A model generated the notes under the pieces. The model had not been told where the DNA came from. It made no database searches and was given only the letters and a program-made list of their open reading frames with translations. The translations under genes were made by a program, and so were the position numbers. From NCBI RefSeq assembly GCF_032918005.1, contig NZ_CP136628.1:6929501-6993500 (forward strand): 64,000 nucleotides of DNA. The letters are read 5' to 3'. Origin of the DNA: Bradyrhizobium sp. NDS-1 (GTDB lineage Bacteria; Pseudomonadota; Alphaproteobacteria; Rhizobiales; Xanthobacteraceae). Position 1 is the stretch's first letter; each line of letters opens with the position of its first letter. Below are positions 48,871 to 59,574 of the stretch, one piece after another.

Positions 48871-49911
48871 TTGAATACCACCATCATGCTGTTCCTGGTG
48901 CAGGATGGCATCACCAATGGCGCGATCTACGCGCTGCTCGGCCTCGCGCTGGTGCTGGTGTTCGCCGTCACCCGGGTGATCCTCATTCCCCAGGGCGAGT
49001 TCGTCACCTACGGTGCGCTGACCTATGCCTCGCTGGCGGCAGGCCAGATGCCGGGCACGGCCAAGCTCGCACTTGCGCTGGGCATCGGCGCCTTCGCGTT
49101 CGACCTGTTCGTGGCACGCAAGGCGCTGCATGGGCGGCTGATCGTGCGCAGCTTCGTCACCAACGTCGTGCTGCCGGCCATCGTGCTGGCGCTGACCGTG
49201 TATTTCGCCGCCCAGAAGCCGCCGGTCGCGATTTGCATCGCACTGTCGCTGGTGATCGTGGCGATGATCGGCCTCTATCTCTACCGCGTCGCGTTCCAGC
49301 CGCTGGCCCACACCTCCGTGCTGGTGCTGCTGATCGCCTCGGTGGGCGTCCATCTCGCGCTGCAGGGACTTGGCCTGCTTTTCTTCGGCGCCGAAGGCCA
49401 GCGCGGGCCGGCGGTGCTGTCCGGCGCCTTCACCGCCGGCGCATTGCGCTTCACCGGCCAGAGCCTCACCGTCTACGGCATCACCATCGCCTTCATCATC
49501 GGGCTCTGGCTGTTCTTCGGCCTGACGCTCTACGGCAAGGCGCTGCGCGCGACCGCCGTGAACCGGCTGGGGGCGCGGCTCGCGGGCATCCGCACCACGC
49601 TATCGGGGCAGATCGCCTTCCTGCTGGCATCCGTCATCGGCGCGCTGTCGGGCATCCTGATCGTGCCGATCACGACGCTCTACTATGACAGCGGCTTCCT
49701 GATCGGCCTGAAGGGTTTCGTCGCCGCGATCATCGGCGGCCTCGTCAGCTATCCCCTCACCGCCGCCGCGGCGCTGGTCGTCGGCCTCGTCGAGGCGTTC
49801 TCGTCCTTCTATGCCTCCAACTACAAGGAGGTGATCGTTTTCATGCTGCTGATCCCCGTGCTGCTGCTGCGCTCGCTCGCCGCGCCGGCGGTCGAGGAAG
49901 AGAAGGACTGA
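48871..49911 (+). CDS. livH: Branched-chain-type ABC permease (LivH), second system
   Basis: Permease of 346 residues. The TTG at 48871 is preferred because AGGGGGA lies 10 bases upstream; an ATG at 48886 is in frame but too far from it. It opens NTTIMLFLVQDGITNGAIYALLGLALVLVFAVTRVILIPQGEFVTYGALTYAS. It is larger than the first system's LivH, with an extra membrane region near 75-140. The coupling loop is ALRATAVNRLGARLAGIRTT. The next gene follows 7 bases later. Confidence 0.88.
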   Translation: MNTTIMLFLVQDGITNGAIYALLGLALVLVFAVTRVILIPQGEFVTYGALTYASLAAGQMPGTAKLALALGIGAFAFDLFVARKALHGRLIVRSFVTNVVLPAIVLALTVYFAAQKPPVAICIALSLVIVAMIGLYLYRVAFQPLAHTSVLVLLIASVGVHLALQGLGLLFFGAEGQRGPAVLSGAFTAGALRFTGQSLTVYGITIAFIIGLWLFFGLTLYGKALRATAVNRLGARLAGIRTTLSGQIAFLLASVIGALSGILIVPITTLYYDSGFLIGLKGFVAAIIGGLVSYPLTAAAALVVGLVEAFSSFYASNYKEVIVFMLLIPVLLLRSLAAPAVEEEKD

Positions 49912-49918
49912 CGCCAAG

Positions 49919-51688
49919 ATGCAGAGCCGGTTTCCCATTCTCGTCTTCGCGCTCGTCATGGCGGCGATCCCGTTCATCCCCGGCATGCCGCCGTTCTGGA
50001 TCGTGCTGCTGGACAATATCGGCCTCGCGGCCCTGGTCGCGATGGGCCTCGTGCTGCTGACCGGCGTCGGCGGCCTGACCTCGTTCGGCCAAGCGGCCTT
50101 CGTCGGCTTCGGCGCCTACACCACCGCGGTGCTGTCGACGGCCTATGGCGTATCGCCGTGGCTGACCCTTCCGCTGTCGCTCCTGGTCAGCGGATCGCTG
50201 GCGGTGCTGCTCGGGCTGATCACCGTCCGCCTCTCCGGCCATTATCTGCCGCTCGGCACGATCGCCTGGGGCCTCGGCCTGTTCTATCTCTTCAGCAAGC
50301 TGGAATTCCTGGGGAGAAACGACGGCATCTCGGCGATCCCGCCGCTGTCGATCGGCACGTTCAAGATGCTCTCGCCCGGCTCGATCTACTACGCGATCTG
50401 GATCGCCGTGATCGTTTCGGCGCTGCTGACGATGAACCTGTTGGACTCCCGCACCGGCCGCGCCATCCGCGCGCTCAGGCGCGGCCATGTCGCGGCGGAA
50501 GCCTTTGGCGTGCACACGCCGCGCGCAAAGCTCCTGGTGTTCATCCACGCCGCCGTGCTTGCCGGGCTCTCGGGATGGCTCTACGCGCATCTTCAGCGCG
50601 CGGTGAACCCGACGCCGTTTGGCGCACATATGGGCATCGAATATCTCTTCATCGCCGTGGTCGGCGGCGCCGGCTATGTCTGGGGCGGCGTGCTGGGTGC
50701 CGCGATCGTCGTGATCCTGAAAGAGGCGCTGCAGAGCTATTTGCCGCTGCTTCTGCCCGGCTCCGGCCAAGTCGAGACCATCGTGTTCGGCATCATGCTG
50801 GTGGCGCTGCTCCAGCTTGCGCCCGGCGGGCTCTGGCCCTGGCTGATGTCGTTCTTCCCCGAGCGTACCAGTGGCAAGAAGCCCGACACCTCGCTGAAAC
50901 TGGAGCATCGCGCCCGCGCACCCGGCCAGTCCAGCGCCCTGCTCCAGGTCGACAAGGCGCGGAAGCAATTCGGCGGCGTGGTCGCGGTCAACAACGTCTC
51001 CTTCGACGTCCAGGCCCGCGAGATCGTCGCGCTGATCGGCCCGAACGGCGCCGGCAAGAGCACGACGTTCAACCTGATCACGGGCGTCCTGTCGGCAACG
51101 TCGGGCTCGGTCTCGGTGCTCGGCAAGAAGGTCGACAAGGCGCCGCCGCAGGAGATCGTCAAGCTCGGCATCAGCAGGACCTTCCAGCACGTCAAGCTGG
51201 TCCCTGACATGACCGTGCTGGAGAATGTCGCGATCGGCGCGCATCTGCGCGGCCATTCGGGCCCCATCTCCTCGATGCTGCGGCTCGACCGCGCCGACGA
51301 GGCCAAGTTGCTCGCGGAGGCCGCCCGCCAGATCGAGCGTGTCGGCCTCGCTGAGCAGATGCACCAGCTCGCAGGCAGCCTTTCGCTCGGCCAGCAGCGC
51401 ATCGTCGAGATCGCGCGCGCTCTCTGCGTCGATCCGATGCTGTTGCTGCTCGACGAGCCGGCCGCGGGCCTGCGCCACATGGAGAAGCAGCAGCTCGCCA
51501 CCCTGCTCCGCGAATTGCGCGACGGCGGCATGAGCGTCCTGCTGGTCGAGCACGACATGGGGTTCGTCATGAACCTCGCCGACCGCATCGTCGTGCTCGA
51601 TTTTGGCACCAAGATCGCGGAGGGCACACCTGCCACGATCAAGTCAAATCCTGAAGTGATCAAGGCCTATCTCGGAGTGGCGGCATGA
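49919..51688 (+). CDS. Fused LivM permease-LivG ATPase, second system
   Basis: Single polypeptide of 589 residues. The N-terminal permease part (about 1-310) has [29 protein letters not shown] and the coupling loop [29 protein letters not shown] charged linker ([22 protein letters not shown]) leads to a complete ATPase (about 340-589) with Walker [38 protein letters not shown], the signature [14 protein letters not shown] and Walker [12 protein letters not shown]. Such LivM-LivG fusions are known in HAAT importers. It overlaps the next ATPase by 4 bases (ATGA). Confidence 0.92.
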   Translation: MQSRFPILVFALVMAAIPFIPGMPPFWIVLLDNIGLAALVAMGLVLLTGVGGLTSFGQAAFVGFGAYTTAVLSTAYGVSPWLTLPLSLLVSGSLAVLLGLITVRLSGHYLPLGTIAWGLGLFYLFSKLEFLGRNDGISAIPPLSIGTFKMLSPGSIYYAIWIAVIVSALLTMNLLDSRTGRAIRALRRGHVAAEAFGVHTPRAKLLVFIHAAVLAGLSGWLYAHLQRAVNPTPFGAHMGIEYLFIAVVGGAGYVWGGVLGAAIVVILKEALQSYLPLLLPGSGQVETIVFGIMLVALLQLAPGGLWPWLMSFFPERTSGKKPDTSLKLEHRARAPGQSSALLQVDKARKQFGGVVAVNNVSFDVQAREIVALIGPNGAGKSTTFNLITGVLSATSGSVSVLGKKVDKAPPQEIVKLGISRTFQHVKLVPDMTVLENVAIGAHLRGHSGPISSMLRLDRADEAKLLAEAARQIERVGLAEQMHQLAGSLSLGQQRIVEIARALCVDPMLLLLDEPAAGLRHMEKQQLATLLRELRDGGMSVLLVEHDMGFVMNLADRIVVLDFGTKIAEGTPATIKSNPEVIKAYLGVAA

Positions 51689-52416
51689 GCGCGCTGTTGT
51701 CCGTCACCGACGCCCATGTCGCCTATGGCAAGGTCGAGGCGGTGCGCTCGGTCTCGCTCGAGGTCGGCCAGAACCAGATCGTCACCATCGTCGGCGCCAA
51801 CGGCGCCGGCAAGACCACGCTGCTTTCAGCCGTCATGGGCATCCTGCCGCTGAAGGGCCGCGTCACCTTTGCCGGCCAGGATCTCGCCCGGCTCGACATC
51901 GAGGATCGCGTCGCGATGGGACTTGGCCTCGTCCCGGAGCACCGCGAATTGTTCGTGACCATGAATGTCGAAGATAATCTCGAGTTGGGGGCCTTCCGCA
52001 TCGAGCGAAGCAAGGCGAAGGCTTCGATGGAGCGCGTCTACACGCTGTTCCCGCGGCTGAAGGAGCGCCGCAAGCAGCTCGCCGGCACGCTCTCCGGCGG
52101 CGAGCAGCAGATGCTCGCGATGGGCCGCGCGCTCATGGGCGAGCCGAAGCTCCTGATGCTGGACGAGCCCAGCCTCGGCCTTGCCCCGATCATCGTCGCC
52201 GACATTTTCCGCATCGTCACCGAGCTCCGCGCCAGCGGCGTCTCGGTGCTGCTGGTGGAGCAGAATGCGCAGGCCGCCCTGAAGATCGCGGACCAGGCCT
52301 ATGTGATGGAGCTCGGCGAGTTCGTGCTGAGCGGCAAGGCCAGCGACATCGCCGCGAACGAGCGCGTTGCGGCAAGCTACCTCGGCTTCCAGCACGAAGG
52401 CACGAGCGCGATCTGA
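51685..52416 (+). CDS. livF: Branched-chain-type ABC ATPase (LivF), second system
   Basis: ATPase of 243 residues. Walker A is GANGAGKTTLLS; VPEHRELFVTMNVEDNLELGA takes the place of the more usual VPEGR block. The signature is TLSGGEQQMLAMGRALM and Walker B LMLDEPSLGLAPI. It completes the second transporter core. No solute-binding protein gene follows; a palindromic repeat and a frameshifted gene come next. Confidence 0.92.
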   Translation: MSALLSVTDAHVAYGKVEAVRSVSLEVGQNQIVTIVGANGAGKTTLLSAVMGILPLKGRVTFAGQDLARLDIEDRVAMGLGLVPEHRELFVTMNVEDNLELGAFRIERSKAKASMERVYTLFPRLKERRKQLAGTLSGGEQQMLAMGRALMGEPKLLMLDEPSLGLAPIIVADIFRIVTELRASGVSVLLVEQNAQAALKIADQAYVMELGEFVLSGKASDIAANERVAASYLGFQHEGTSAI

Positions 52417-52460
52417 TTTCGTGCTGGGCGGTGACAGCTAGGCTCACGCTCTTTCCTCCT

Positions 52461-52540
52461 CGTCATTGCGAGCGCAGCGAAGCAATCCAGAATCCCTCCG
52501 CGGAAGGCCTCTGGATTGCTTCGCTGCGCTCGCAATGACG
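52461..52540. repeat. Palindromic repeat, family A copy 3 (short form)
   Basis: An 80-bp near-perfect palindrome with the same outer arms CGTCATTGCGAG / CTCGCAATGACG as the copies at 23578 and 24349. The right half here reads GCTTCGCTGCGCTCGCAATG, lacking the extra CGCAAGGGCTC segment of the other two copies, so it pairs better end to end. Confidence 0.85.
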
Positions 52541-52661
52541 GCGTTGACGGAGCGCGCGCTATCTCGGCCGGATGAATTCGCGGAGACTCCCGCCAGCCCC
52601 CGCCCGAACTCATCGCGCCTGAATCTCTCCCCTCGCACGTTAATGCGTGATGCGAGGCTCG

Positions 52662-53761
52662 ATGACCGCTCCACGATTGACGCTGACCGCTGATCTCTTC
52701 CGGCCCTATCTGGTCGGAACGACCTGGGAAAGCGGAACCTGGAAGCACGTCCGTTGGCTCGACGGCATCGTCGGCACCGCTGCGCGGCTCGGCGGATGGC
52801 AGGTCGGCACGGCGTCGTGGGATGCGCGGCTACGCGGGGACCATCACTATTTTCACACGCCCGATCTGTACGAGCAGGCCGGCTTGCCGCTGACAACGGA
52901 AGGATGGGGCAAGCTCCTGTCGCTCGAGACCCTGCCCGCCGGGATCGCGAACGCCGTGACCGAGCTGTTTCGCGGCACCACCGTGGTCGGCTACGAACTG
53001 CCGGATCTGATGTGCAGGCTGCTGGACCAGGCTGGAATCGCCGTCATCGATCTGATCCTCTATCCGGTCCGCTTCCTCGACGATGTGGTGTTCGCGGCCC
53101 GCACCAACCGAGCTTCGATCCATCGGATGCTGCTGCACAACATGCTCGATCTCCGCGACGCCGCGCTCCGCGCCGGCTTCGTCAGGAGCAAGGCGAGTTT
53201 CATGACACCGTTGAATCTCAGGCCCTCATCCTCGGGCAGGTTCCGGACGACCGTGCGGCGCTCGATCTCGAGACCGGACGCTTCGTTCAGCTTGGCGATT
53301 ATCTTTCAGACCTGATCGAGCTGTCGGTGCGCTCGTCGGCGGTCCTGTTCAAGCCGCACCCCTATGACCAGCCGCACTCGGCGGCGCGCAAGGCCATCAA
53401 GAGCCTGCGCTCGGTCGGCTGGACCGACCTCAACCTCTACCAGCTCCTCGCGCAGCCGGAGATCGAGACCGTCTGCGCACTGAACTCGAGCGGCCTCGTC
53501 GAGGCAGAGCTGTTCGGCAAGCGGACGATCGCGTTGAAGCCGCCGCTCTACCGCTTCGGCACCGGCGCCCCCGGCACCGACAGCGGATTCGGCGATGCGG
53601 TCCCGCAGAGCGCCGGCTGGTACAGCCCGCAGACGTGGCACTGTCTGCTGGATGAGAGCCACAGCCTGCCCGAATTCTCGCATGGCCTGGAGAAGGATCG
53701 TCTGCGGCGCGCGCTCAATGCGGATTGGGGCTTTGGTGCAATCGACAGAGTGGTGGCGTGA
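52662..53761 (+). pseudogene. KpsC-like capsule polysaccharide protein, frameshifted
   Basis: Two adjacent frames make one protein of about 365 residues. The first frame (from ATG at 52662, MTAPRLTLTADLFRPYLVGTTWE) runs to AALRAGFVRSKASFMTP near 53208. The second frame continues with QALILGQVPDDRAALDLETG, SSAVLFKPHPYDQPHS and NSSGLVEAELFGKRTIALKPPLYRFG up to 53761. The GQVPDDR and FKPHPY motifs match KpsC/KpsS-type Kdo transferases of capsule biosynthesis. A single-base change in or near 53205-53220 accounts for the shift. Its stop overlaps the next start (TGATG). Whether it is a true pseudogene or a sequencing error cannot be settled here. Confidence 0.75.
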
Positions 53762-54693
53762 TGCCCGGAAGCTGGAGCTCGGTCCTGTCGCTGCTGGAAG
53801 AGCAACGCTTTACCGACGTGGTCGCTCACCTCGATGCGACGCTGCGCAGCCAGCCGACCAATATCGAGGCTCTGCTGCTGCGCTCGATCGCCAGAGCCAG
53901 TATCGGACTGACGCAGGAGGCCGAGGCGGACCTGTGGCGCGCACTCGTCGTCAATCCCGCTGCGCCCGGGGTCCGAACCGCACTTGGCGATCGCTTCGTG
54001 CGCAATCCGGCGGCCCAGCTCGACGGCCACGATCTCTCGCTCGACAGCGGCGAACGTCAGACCGCGCATGAGGTCGGAGCCGTCAGACGGGACCACACCG
54101 CCCGCTACGAATTCGCCGCGCGCTGGCTCGGCCGCCACTTGACGGTGCCCCAGGCGGCCAGCGGCCTCGACCTCTTTTGCGGCAACGGCTACGGGGCCAG
54201 AATCATCGCCGATCGCTGCGGTGCAAGAGTGATCGGCATCGACGGCTCCGCGCCGGCCGTCACACTGGCCGAACGATCATACGGCGATCATCGCGTCGTC
54301 TTCACACAAGCCTACTTTCCGTTCGAGCTCGCTGCGGCGTCTGCCGACTTCGCGGTCTGCTTCGAATCGATCGAGCACGTCACCGAGTGCGACGAATTCC
54401 TCCGGCAGGCCGGAAAGGCCACCGCGGGACCGATTTTACTGTCGTGCCCGCTTGAAAGCGGTTTGCCTTTTGCTTTGCACAAATCGTCGTTCCGCTTCCA
54501 TGTGCGGCATTTCACGATTGAGGAGATCGAGGACAAGCTCTGGCGCCTTGCCGGACGCCGCATCGCCGAGATCCGCGGACAAATGGTCTATCGTCTCGAG
54601 GCCGGCCGCCTTGCCGGCCTGCTCGCGCCCGCGCAAATGGAGCTTTCTCGCCTGAACGGCGACAGTCAGTTCGCAATCGTGGCCGCCGTCTAG
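53761..54693 (+). CDS. TPR-containing class I methyltransferase
   Basis: Protein of 310 residues starting at the TGATG overlap with the preceding gene. Residues 1-95 look like two or three TPR-type helical repeats (EEQRFTDVVAHLDATLRSQPTNIEALLLRSIARA). The SAM-binding domain starts near 135 with GLDLFCGNGYGARIIADRCGARVIGIDGSAPAVTLAER (motif I and the following acidic residue). FAVCFESIEHVTECDEFLRQAGK and ILLSCPLESGLPF follow. Translational coupling to a capsule-type gene suggests methylation of a surface glycan or its precursor. Its 3' end overlaps the convergent PNPOx gene by 4 bases. Confidence 0.82.
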   Translation: MPGSWSSVLSLLEEQRFTDVVAHLDATLRSQPTNIEALLLRSIARASIGLTQEAEADLWRALVVNPAAPGVRTALGDRFVRNPAAQLDGHDLSLDSGERQTAHEVGAVRRDHTARYEFAARWLGRHLTVPQAASGLDLFCGNGYGARIIADRCGARVIGIDGSAPAVTLAERSYGDHRVVFTQAYFPFELAAASADFAVCFESIEHVTECDEFLRQAGKATAGPILLSCPLESGLPFALHKSSFRFHVRHFTIEEIEDKLWRLAGRRIAEIRGQMVYRLEAGRLAGLLAPAQMELSRLNGDSQFAIVAAV

Positions 54694-55310
54694 GTCGCCG
54701 ACTGTCTCTTCAGCGCCGCGACCTCCGCCTCGAGCTCCGCGATCCGCTGATCTCTTGCCGCCAGCGCCGCCGCGACATCACCCGCATCGAACTTCTGCGG
54801 GATGTGCTGCGGGCAGTTGGTGTCCCACGCGGAGATCTTGAACAGGATCACCTGCTCCGGCCGCGCGCGATAGCCTTTTGGCATCAGCGACGTGGTCAGT
54901 GCCTCGTCGTCCTCGACGACGCGCGCCTCGCCCCAGATCTTCACGCGGCGGCGGTGGGCGTAATCCATGACGAAGATGTAGGCCTTGGGGTTCTCCGAGA
55001 GGTTACCCTGCGTGATGTATTGCCGGTTGCCGGCGTAGTCGGTGAAAGCCAGCGTCTGCTTGTCCAGCACCTTGAGAAAGCCCTTCGGGCCGCCGCGGTG
55101 CTGGATGTAGGGCTGGCCGTCGGCCGATGCCGTTGCAAGATAGAAGCTGTTGGCGTCAGCCAGGAACGCCGCGAGGTTCTCGTCGACCTCGGTGCGCCAT
55201 CCGCGCTGCTCGGCATGGGCATAGCCCTCGCGCGACCCCTTTCGGGTCTGGATCGATTTCACCGCCGGCGAAAAGGCGATATCGCTGGCGTAGGTCTGAG
55301 TTGCCGTCAT
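54690..55310 (-). CDS. Pyridoxamine 5'-phosphate oxidase-fold protein
   Basis: Flavin-binding split-barrel protein of 206 residues. The core (about 35-165) contains SFYLATASADGQPYIQHRGGPKGFLKVLDKQTLAFTDYAGNRQYITQGNLSENPKAYIFVMDYAHRRRVKIWGEARVVED, typical of PNPOx-like putative FMN proteins and not of true PdxH. The C-terminus (about 180-203) is a heptad-like coiled coil (AALAARDQRIAELEAEVAALKRQ). It is divergent from the LysR gene, which is a likely regulator. The substrate is unknown. Confidence 0.85.
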   Translation of the reverse strand: MTATQTYASDIAFSPAVKSIQTRKGSREGYAHAEQRGWRTEVDENLAAFLADANSFYLATASADGQPYIQHRGGPKGFLKVLDKQTLAFTDYAGNRQYITQGNLSENPKAYIFVMDYAHRRRVKIWGEARVVEDDEALTTSLMPKGYRARPEQVILFKISAWDTNCPQHIPQKFDAGDVAAALAARDQRIAELEAEVAALKRQSAT

Positions 55311-55404
55311 CGGAATGGCTCCTGAAATTCCGGCGCATTGCTACGTCTTTCGACGACCAATCTGGGCTTTTCTGCCGCCAGAACAATCCGGCCGCTTGAC
55401 ACTT

Positions 55405-55429
55405 CATCATTGCGATATATGCAATAATG
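55405..55429. promoter_or_regulatory. Inverted repeat in LysR/PNPOx intergenic region
   Basis: CATCATTGC and GCAATAATG flank GATATAT, with one mismatch between the 9-base arms. The inner ATTGC-N7-GCAAT fits the T-N11-A pattern of LysR sites. It ends 2 bases before the LysR start codon, so it may mediate autorepression. Confidence 0.5.
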
Positions 55430-55431
55430 CC

Positions 55432-56316
55432 ATGGACCGCCTCGAAGCCATGCACGTCTTCGTCACCGTCGCCGATCTGCGAGGCTTTGCGCCGGCGGCG
55501 CGCAAGCTGCGACTCTCGCCCTCGGCGGTGACGCGGCTGATCGCGGCGCTGGAGGAGCATCTGGGCGCGCGGCTGCTGCAGCGGACCACGCGGCAGGTGA
55601 GATTGACCGATGTCGGCACGCGCTATCTGGAGCGCGCGCAGCGCATTCTCGCCGATGTCGAGGAAGCCGACGGCTCCGCGCGGCAAGAGCGCAACCGGCC
55701 GAGCGGACGGCTCGTGGTCTCGGCGCCGGTCGGCTTCGGCCGGCTGCATGTCGGGCCGGTCATGACCGCTTATCTCAAGCGCTATCCCGAGGTCGCCGGC
55801 GAATTGCGGCTCTCCGACCATCTCGTCAACCTGGTAGAGGATGCCGTCGACGCCGCGGTGCGGATCGGCCATCTCGCCGATTCCTCGCTGGTGGCACGCC
55901 AGGTCGGGGAGATGAGGCGGATCGTGGTGGCCTCGCCCGGCTATCTCAAGCGCCACGGCGAACCCAAGACGCCGGAAGCCCTCCCCGCACATCAGACCAT
56001 CCAGTTCGGCCCCTGGTCGGAATGGCGCTTCCAGCACGACGGCCACGACATCGAGGTGAAGCCGTCTCCCCGCTTCATCAGCAACAGCGCCGACGCGGCG
56101 CTGCAATATGCCGAGGCCGGCGGCGGCGTGACGCGCGTGCTGGCCTATCAGGCGGCCGACGGGCTGAAACGCGGACGGCTCAAAATCGTGCTCGCGGCAT
56201 ATGAACAGCCGGCGCTTCCGATCCACATCGTCTATCCGACCTCGCGCCTGCTCTCGGCGAAGGTGCGGGCGTTCGTCGATCTCGTGGTGGAGATGGCAGA
56301 GTGGAGGTTCGGGTAG
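55432..56316 (+). CDS. LysR family transcriptional regulator
   Basis: Regulator of 294 residues from the ATG at 55432 (MDRLEAMHVFVTVADLRG). The HTH region (about 1-60) reads GFAPAARKLRLSPSAVTRLIAALEEHLGARLLQRTTRQVRLTDVG. The effector domain (about 90-290) carries GRLVVSAPVGFGRLHVGPVMTAYLKRYPEV and the late AGGGVTRVLAYQAADGL. The pattern matches the CrgA/AphB-like subgroup. An upstream in-frame start at 55315 would read through the operator and was rejected. The divergent PNPOx-fold gene is the probable target. Confidence 0.9.
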   Translation: MDRLEAMHVFVTVADLRGFAPAARKLRLSPSAVTRLIAALEEHLGARLLQRTTRQVRLTDVGTRYLERAQRILADVEEADGSARQERNRPSGRLVVSAPVGFGRLHVGPVMTAYLKRYPEVAGELRLSDHLVNLVEDAVDAAVRIGHLADSSLVARQVGEMRRIVVASPGYLKRHGEPKTPEALPAHQTIQFGPWSEWRFQHDGHDIEVKPSPRFISNSADAALQYAEAGGGVTRVLAYQAADGLKRGRLKIVLAAYEQPALPIHIVYPTSRLLSAKVRAFVDLVVEMAEWRFG

Positions 56317-56322
56317 GTCTTG

Positions 56323-56452
56323 TGTCCCGGACGCGCTGCAACGCGTAGCGTTGCTGCGCAGAACCGGGACCCAGTCGGCGGTACTGTAGCGTGTCGATGG
56401 ATGGGCCCCGGCTCTGCGGAGCGCCACTTCGCGCCGCACCGCGTCCGGGGCA
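56323..56452. repeat. Dispersed palindrome, about 130 bp
   Basis: Outer arms TGTCCCGGACGCG (56323-56335) and CGCGTCCGGGGCA (56440-56452) are nearly perfect inverted copies. Several smaller hairpins such as ACGCGTAGCGTTG lie inside. It sits between the convergent LysR and PaaI genes and shares its arm with the stretch at 14186-14214. Confidence 0.7.
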
Positions 56453-56462
56453 CGGGAGAGCT

Positions 56463-56882
56463 TCACCCCTTCTTCGGCACCACGCGAAACGTCCCGCTCG
56501 CTCGCGCGATCAGGGCGTCGTCGGCCCTCACCAGGCATTGCGCGAAACAGATCGTGGAGCCGGTCTTGATCGCCTCGCCCTCGACCGCGAGCCATTGGCC
56601 GATCTCGGCCGCGCCGACATAATCGACCGACAGTGAGATTGTGACGAAGGACGTCGTCCAGCCGGTCGCCTGGGCGCAGCTATAGCCCATGGCGGCATCC
56701 GCCAGCGCCGCAATCAGCCCGCCATGGATCAGCCCGCGCGCGTTGGTGTGGGGCGTAGCCAGCCGCAATCCCACGGTGACGCCCTTGTCGGTCTTCCTGG
56801 AGTAGAGCGGCTCCCAGGGATCGGTGAGCGGCGCCTTGCGGAAATGCGGCTCGAAGTCGGAGGGGATGTCAGGAGAGGTCAT
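56463..56882 (-). CDS. PaaI family hot-dog thioesterase
   Basis: Hot-dog-fold acyl-CoA thioesterase of 139 residues from the ATG at 56882; an ATG at 56912 is also in frame. The signature block TNARGLIHGGLIAALADAAMGYSCAQATG contains the HGG-type oxyanion and the catalytic acidic residue (LADAAMG). SFVTISLSVDYVGAAEIGQWLAVEGEAIKTGST follows. Such enzymes release aromatic or aliphatic acyl groups from CoA when ring degradation stalls, which fits the adjacent aromatic genes. The substrate is unproven. Confidence 0.87.
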   Translation of the reverse strand: MTSPDIPSDFEPHFRKAPLTDPWEPLYSRKTDKGVTVGLRLATPHTNARGLIHGGLIAALADAAMGYSCAQATGWTTSFVTISLSVDYVGAAEIGQWLAVEGEAIKTGSTICFAQCLVRADDALIARASGTFRVVPKKG

Positions 56883-57003
56883 TTCTGTCTCGCGCTGCTG
56901 TGTTGCCGACATTGAACGCGATGTGCATGACCGTTGCACCAATTACAAAGTTTTAAACGGAATTTGCGCGGGCGTTTGAAACGGACGATGCTGCAATGAC
57001 GGA

Positions 57004-57098
57004 GCCGTAGGGTAGGCAAAGGCGCGAAGCGCCGTGCCCACGATCTCTCACAATTGAGAAAGCTGGTGGGCACGCTTACGCTTTGCCCACCCTACGGC
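57004..57098. repeat. Dispersed palindrome, about 95 bp
   Basis: Outer arms GCCGTAGGGT and ACCCTACGGC enclose GGCAAAGGCGC and GCTTACGCTTTGCCC, giving a near-complete inverted repeat. It sits 11 bases after the end of pobA and may act as a transcription barrier there. Confidence 0.75.
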
Positions 57099-57109
57099 AC
57101 CTGCTCGTT

Positions 57110-58363
<1,254 letters not shown>

Positions 58364-58545
58364 TTAGGCAGAAGGGGAGCGGTCGTCGCCCGAGCAGCGA
58401 CAAATCCATGCAACATGGCTGACGTAGACGACGCGGCAAGGCCGCATGCCAGTTCCGGCTTGAACGCGCCAGCCAATTAGATAACATGTTAATTAATGAG
58501 ACCGGGCCATCGAAGCCCGCCGTCGAAAACAGGGAGAGACGCGTG

Positions 58546-59562
58546 ATGAGAAAAGCCTGTCTGGCATTGCTGCTGGCCGCGAGCGTGACGCCTGCCTACG
58601 CGCAGGACAAGACCTTCGATTTGAAGATCTCGCATTGGGTGCCGGCCTCGCATCCCCTGCAGAAATCGCTGGAAGACTGGGCCGCGGCGGTCGAGAAGGA
58701 TTCCGGCGGCACCATCAAGGGCAAGGTGTTTCCGGCCCAGCAGCTCGGCAAGGCCTTCGACCATTACGACATGGCGCGCGACGGCATCGCCGACGTCACC
58801 TATGTCAATCCCGGCTACCAGCCCGGCCGCTTCCCGATCATCGGCGCCGGGGAATTGCCGTTCCTGATCTCGGATGCCAAGGGCGGCTCGATGGGGCTCG
58901 ACGCCTGGTATCGCAAATATGCCGAGAAGGAGATGAAGGACGTCAAATACTGCCTCGCCTTCGTCCACTCGCCCTCCTCCTTCCATTCCAAGACCAAGAA
59001 AATCGTCAGCCCTGAGGACGTGAAGGGCATGAAGATCCGCCCTGCGCACGCCACCATGGCAAACTTCGTCACCTCGCTCGGCGGCACCAACGTGCAGTCC
59101 TCGGCACCGGAAGTGCGCGACATCATCGAGCGCGGCGTCGCCGACGGCGTCACCTTTCCCTGGGGCTCCCTGGTGCTGTTCGGCATCGACAAGGTGACCA
59201 AATACGACATGGAGGCGCCTCTCTACACCACGACGTTCGTGTTCGTGATCAACAAGGACAAGTACAATGCGATGTCCGACAAGCAGAAGGCCGCGATCGA
59301 CAAGAACTGCACGGTCGAGACGGCAGGCGCGGTCGGCGAGCATTGGGGCAAGTTCGAGGACGCCGGCATCGCCAAGGTGAAGGCGGAATCCAGCCACGAG
59401 GTCTACAAGCTGACACCCGAGCAGACCGCCGCCTGGAAGAAGGCCGCCGAGCCGCTGGTCAAGACGTGGGGCGACAATGCCAAGAAGACCGGCGCCGATC
59501 CTGATGCGGCTCTCGCGGATCTGAAGGCCTCGCTGAAGAAGTACAACGCGCTGGCAGAGTGA
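58546..59562 (+). CDS. TRAP transporter solute-binding protein (DctP family)
   Basis: Periplasmic binding protein of 338 residues from the ATG at 58546, with GGGAGAG about 8 bases upstream. The signal peptide is RKACLALLLAASVTPAYAQ. The mature part begins DKTFDLKISHWVPASHPLQKSLEDWAAAVEKDSGGTIKGKVFPAQQLGK. The conserved arginine that binds a carboxylate in this family is expected in the segment GMKIRPAHATMANFVTSLGG. It is the first gene of a P-Q-M operon. The arrangement next to a hydratase and a CoA ligase matches the R. palustris p-coumarate system TarPQM, as I recall it. Confidence 0.92.
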   Translation: MRKACLALLLAASVTPAYAQDKTFDLKISHWVPASHPLQKSLEDWAAAVEKDSGGTIKGKVFPAQQLGKAFDHYDMARDGIADVTYVNPGYQPGRFPIIGAGELPFLISDAKGGSMGLDAWYRKYAEKEMKDVKYCLAFVHSPSSFHSKTKKIVSPEDVKGMKIRPAHATMANFVTSLGGTNVQSSAPEVRDIIERGVADGVTFPWGSLVLFGIDKVTKYDMEAPLYTTTFVFVINKDKYNAMSDKQKAAIDKNCTVETAGAVGEHWGKFEDAGIAKVKAESSHEVYKLTPEQTAAWKKAAEPLVKTWGDNAKKTGADPDAALADLKASLKKYNALAE

Positions 59563-59574
59563 CGCCGCACCCGA

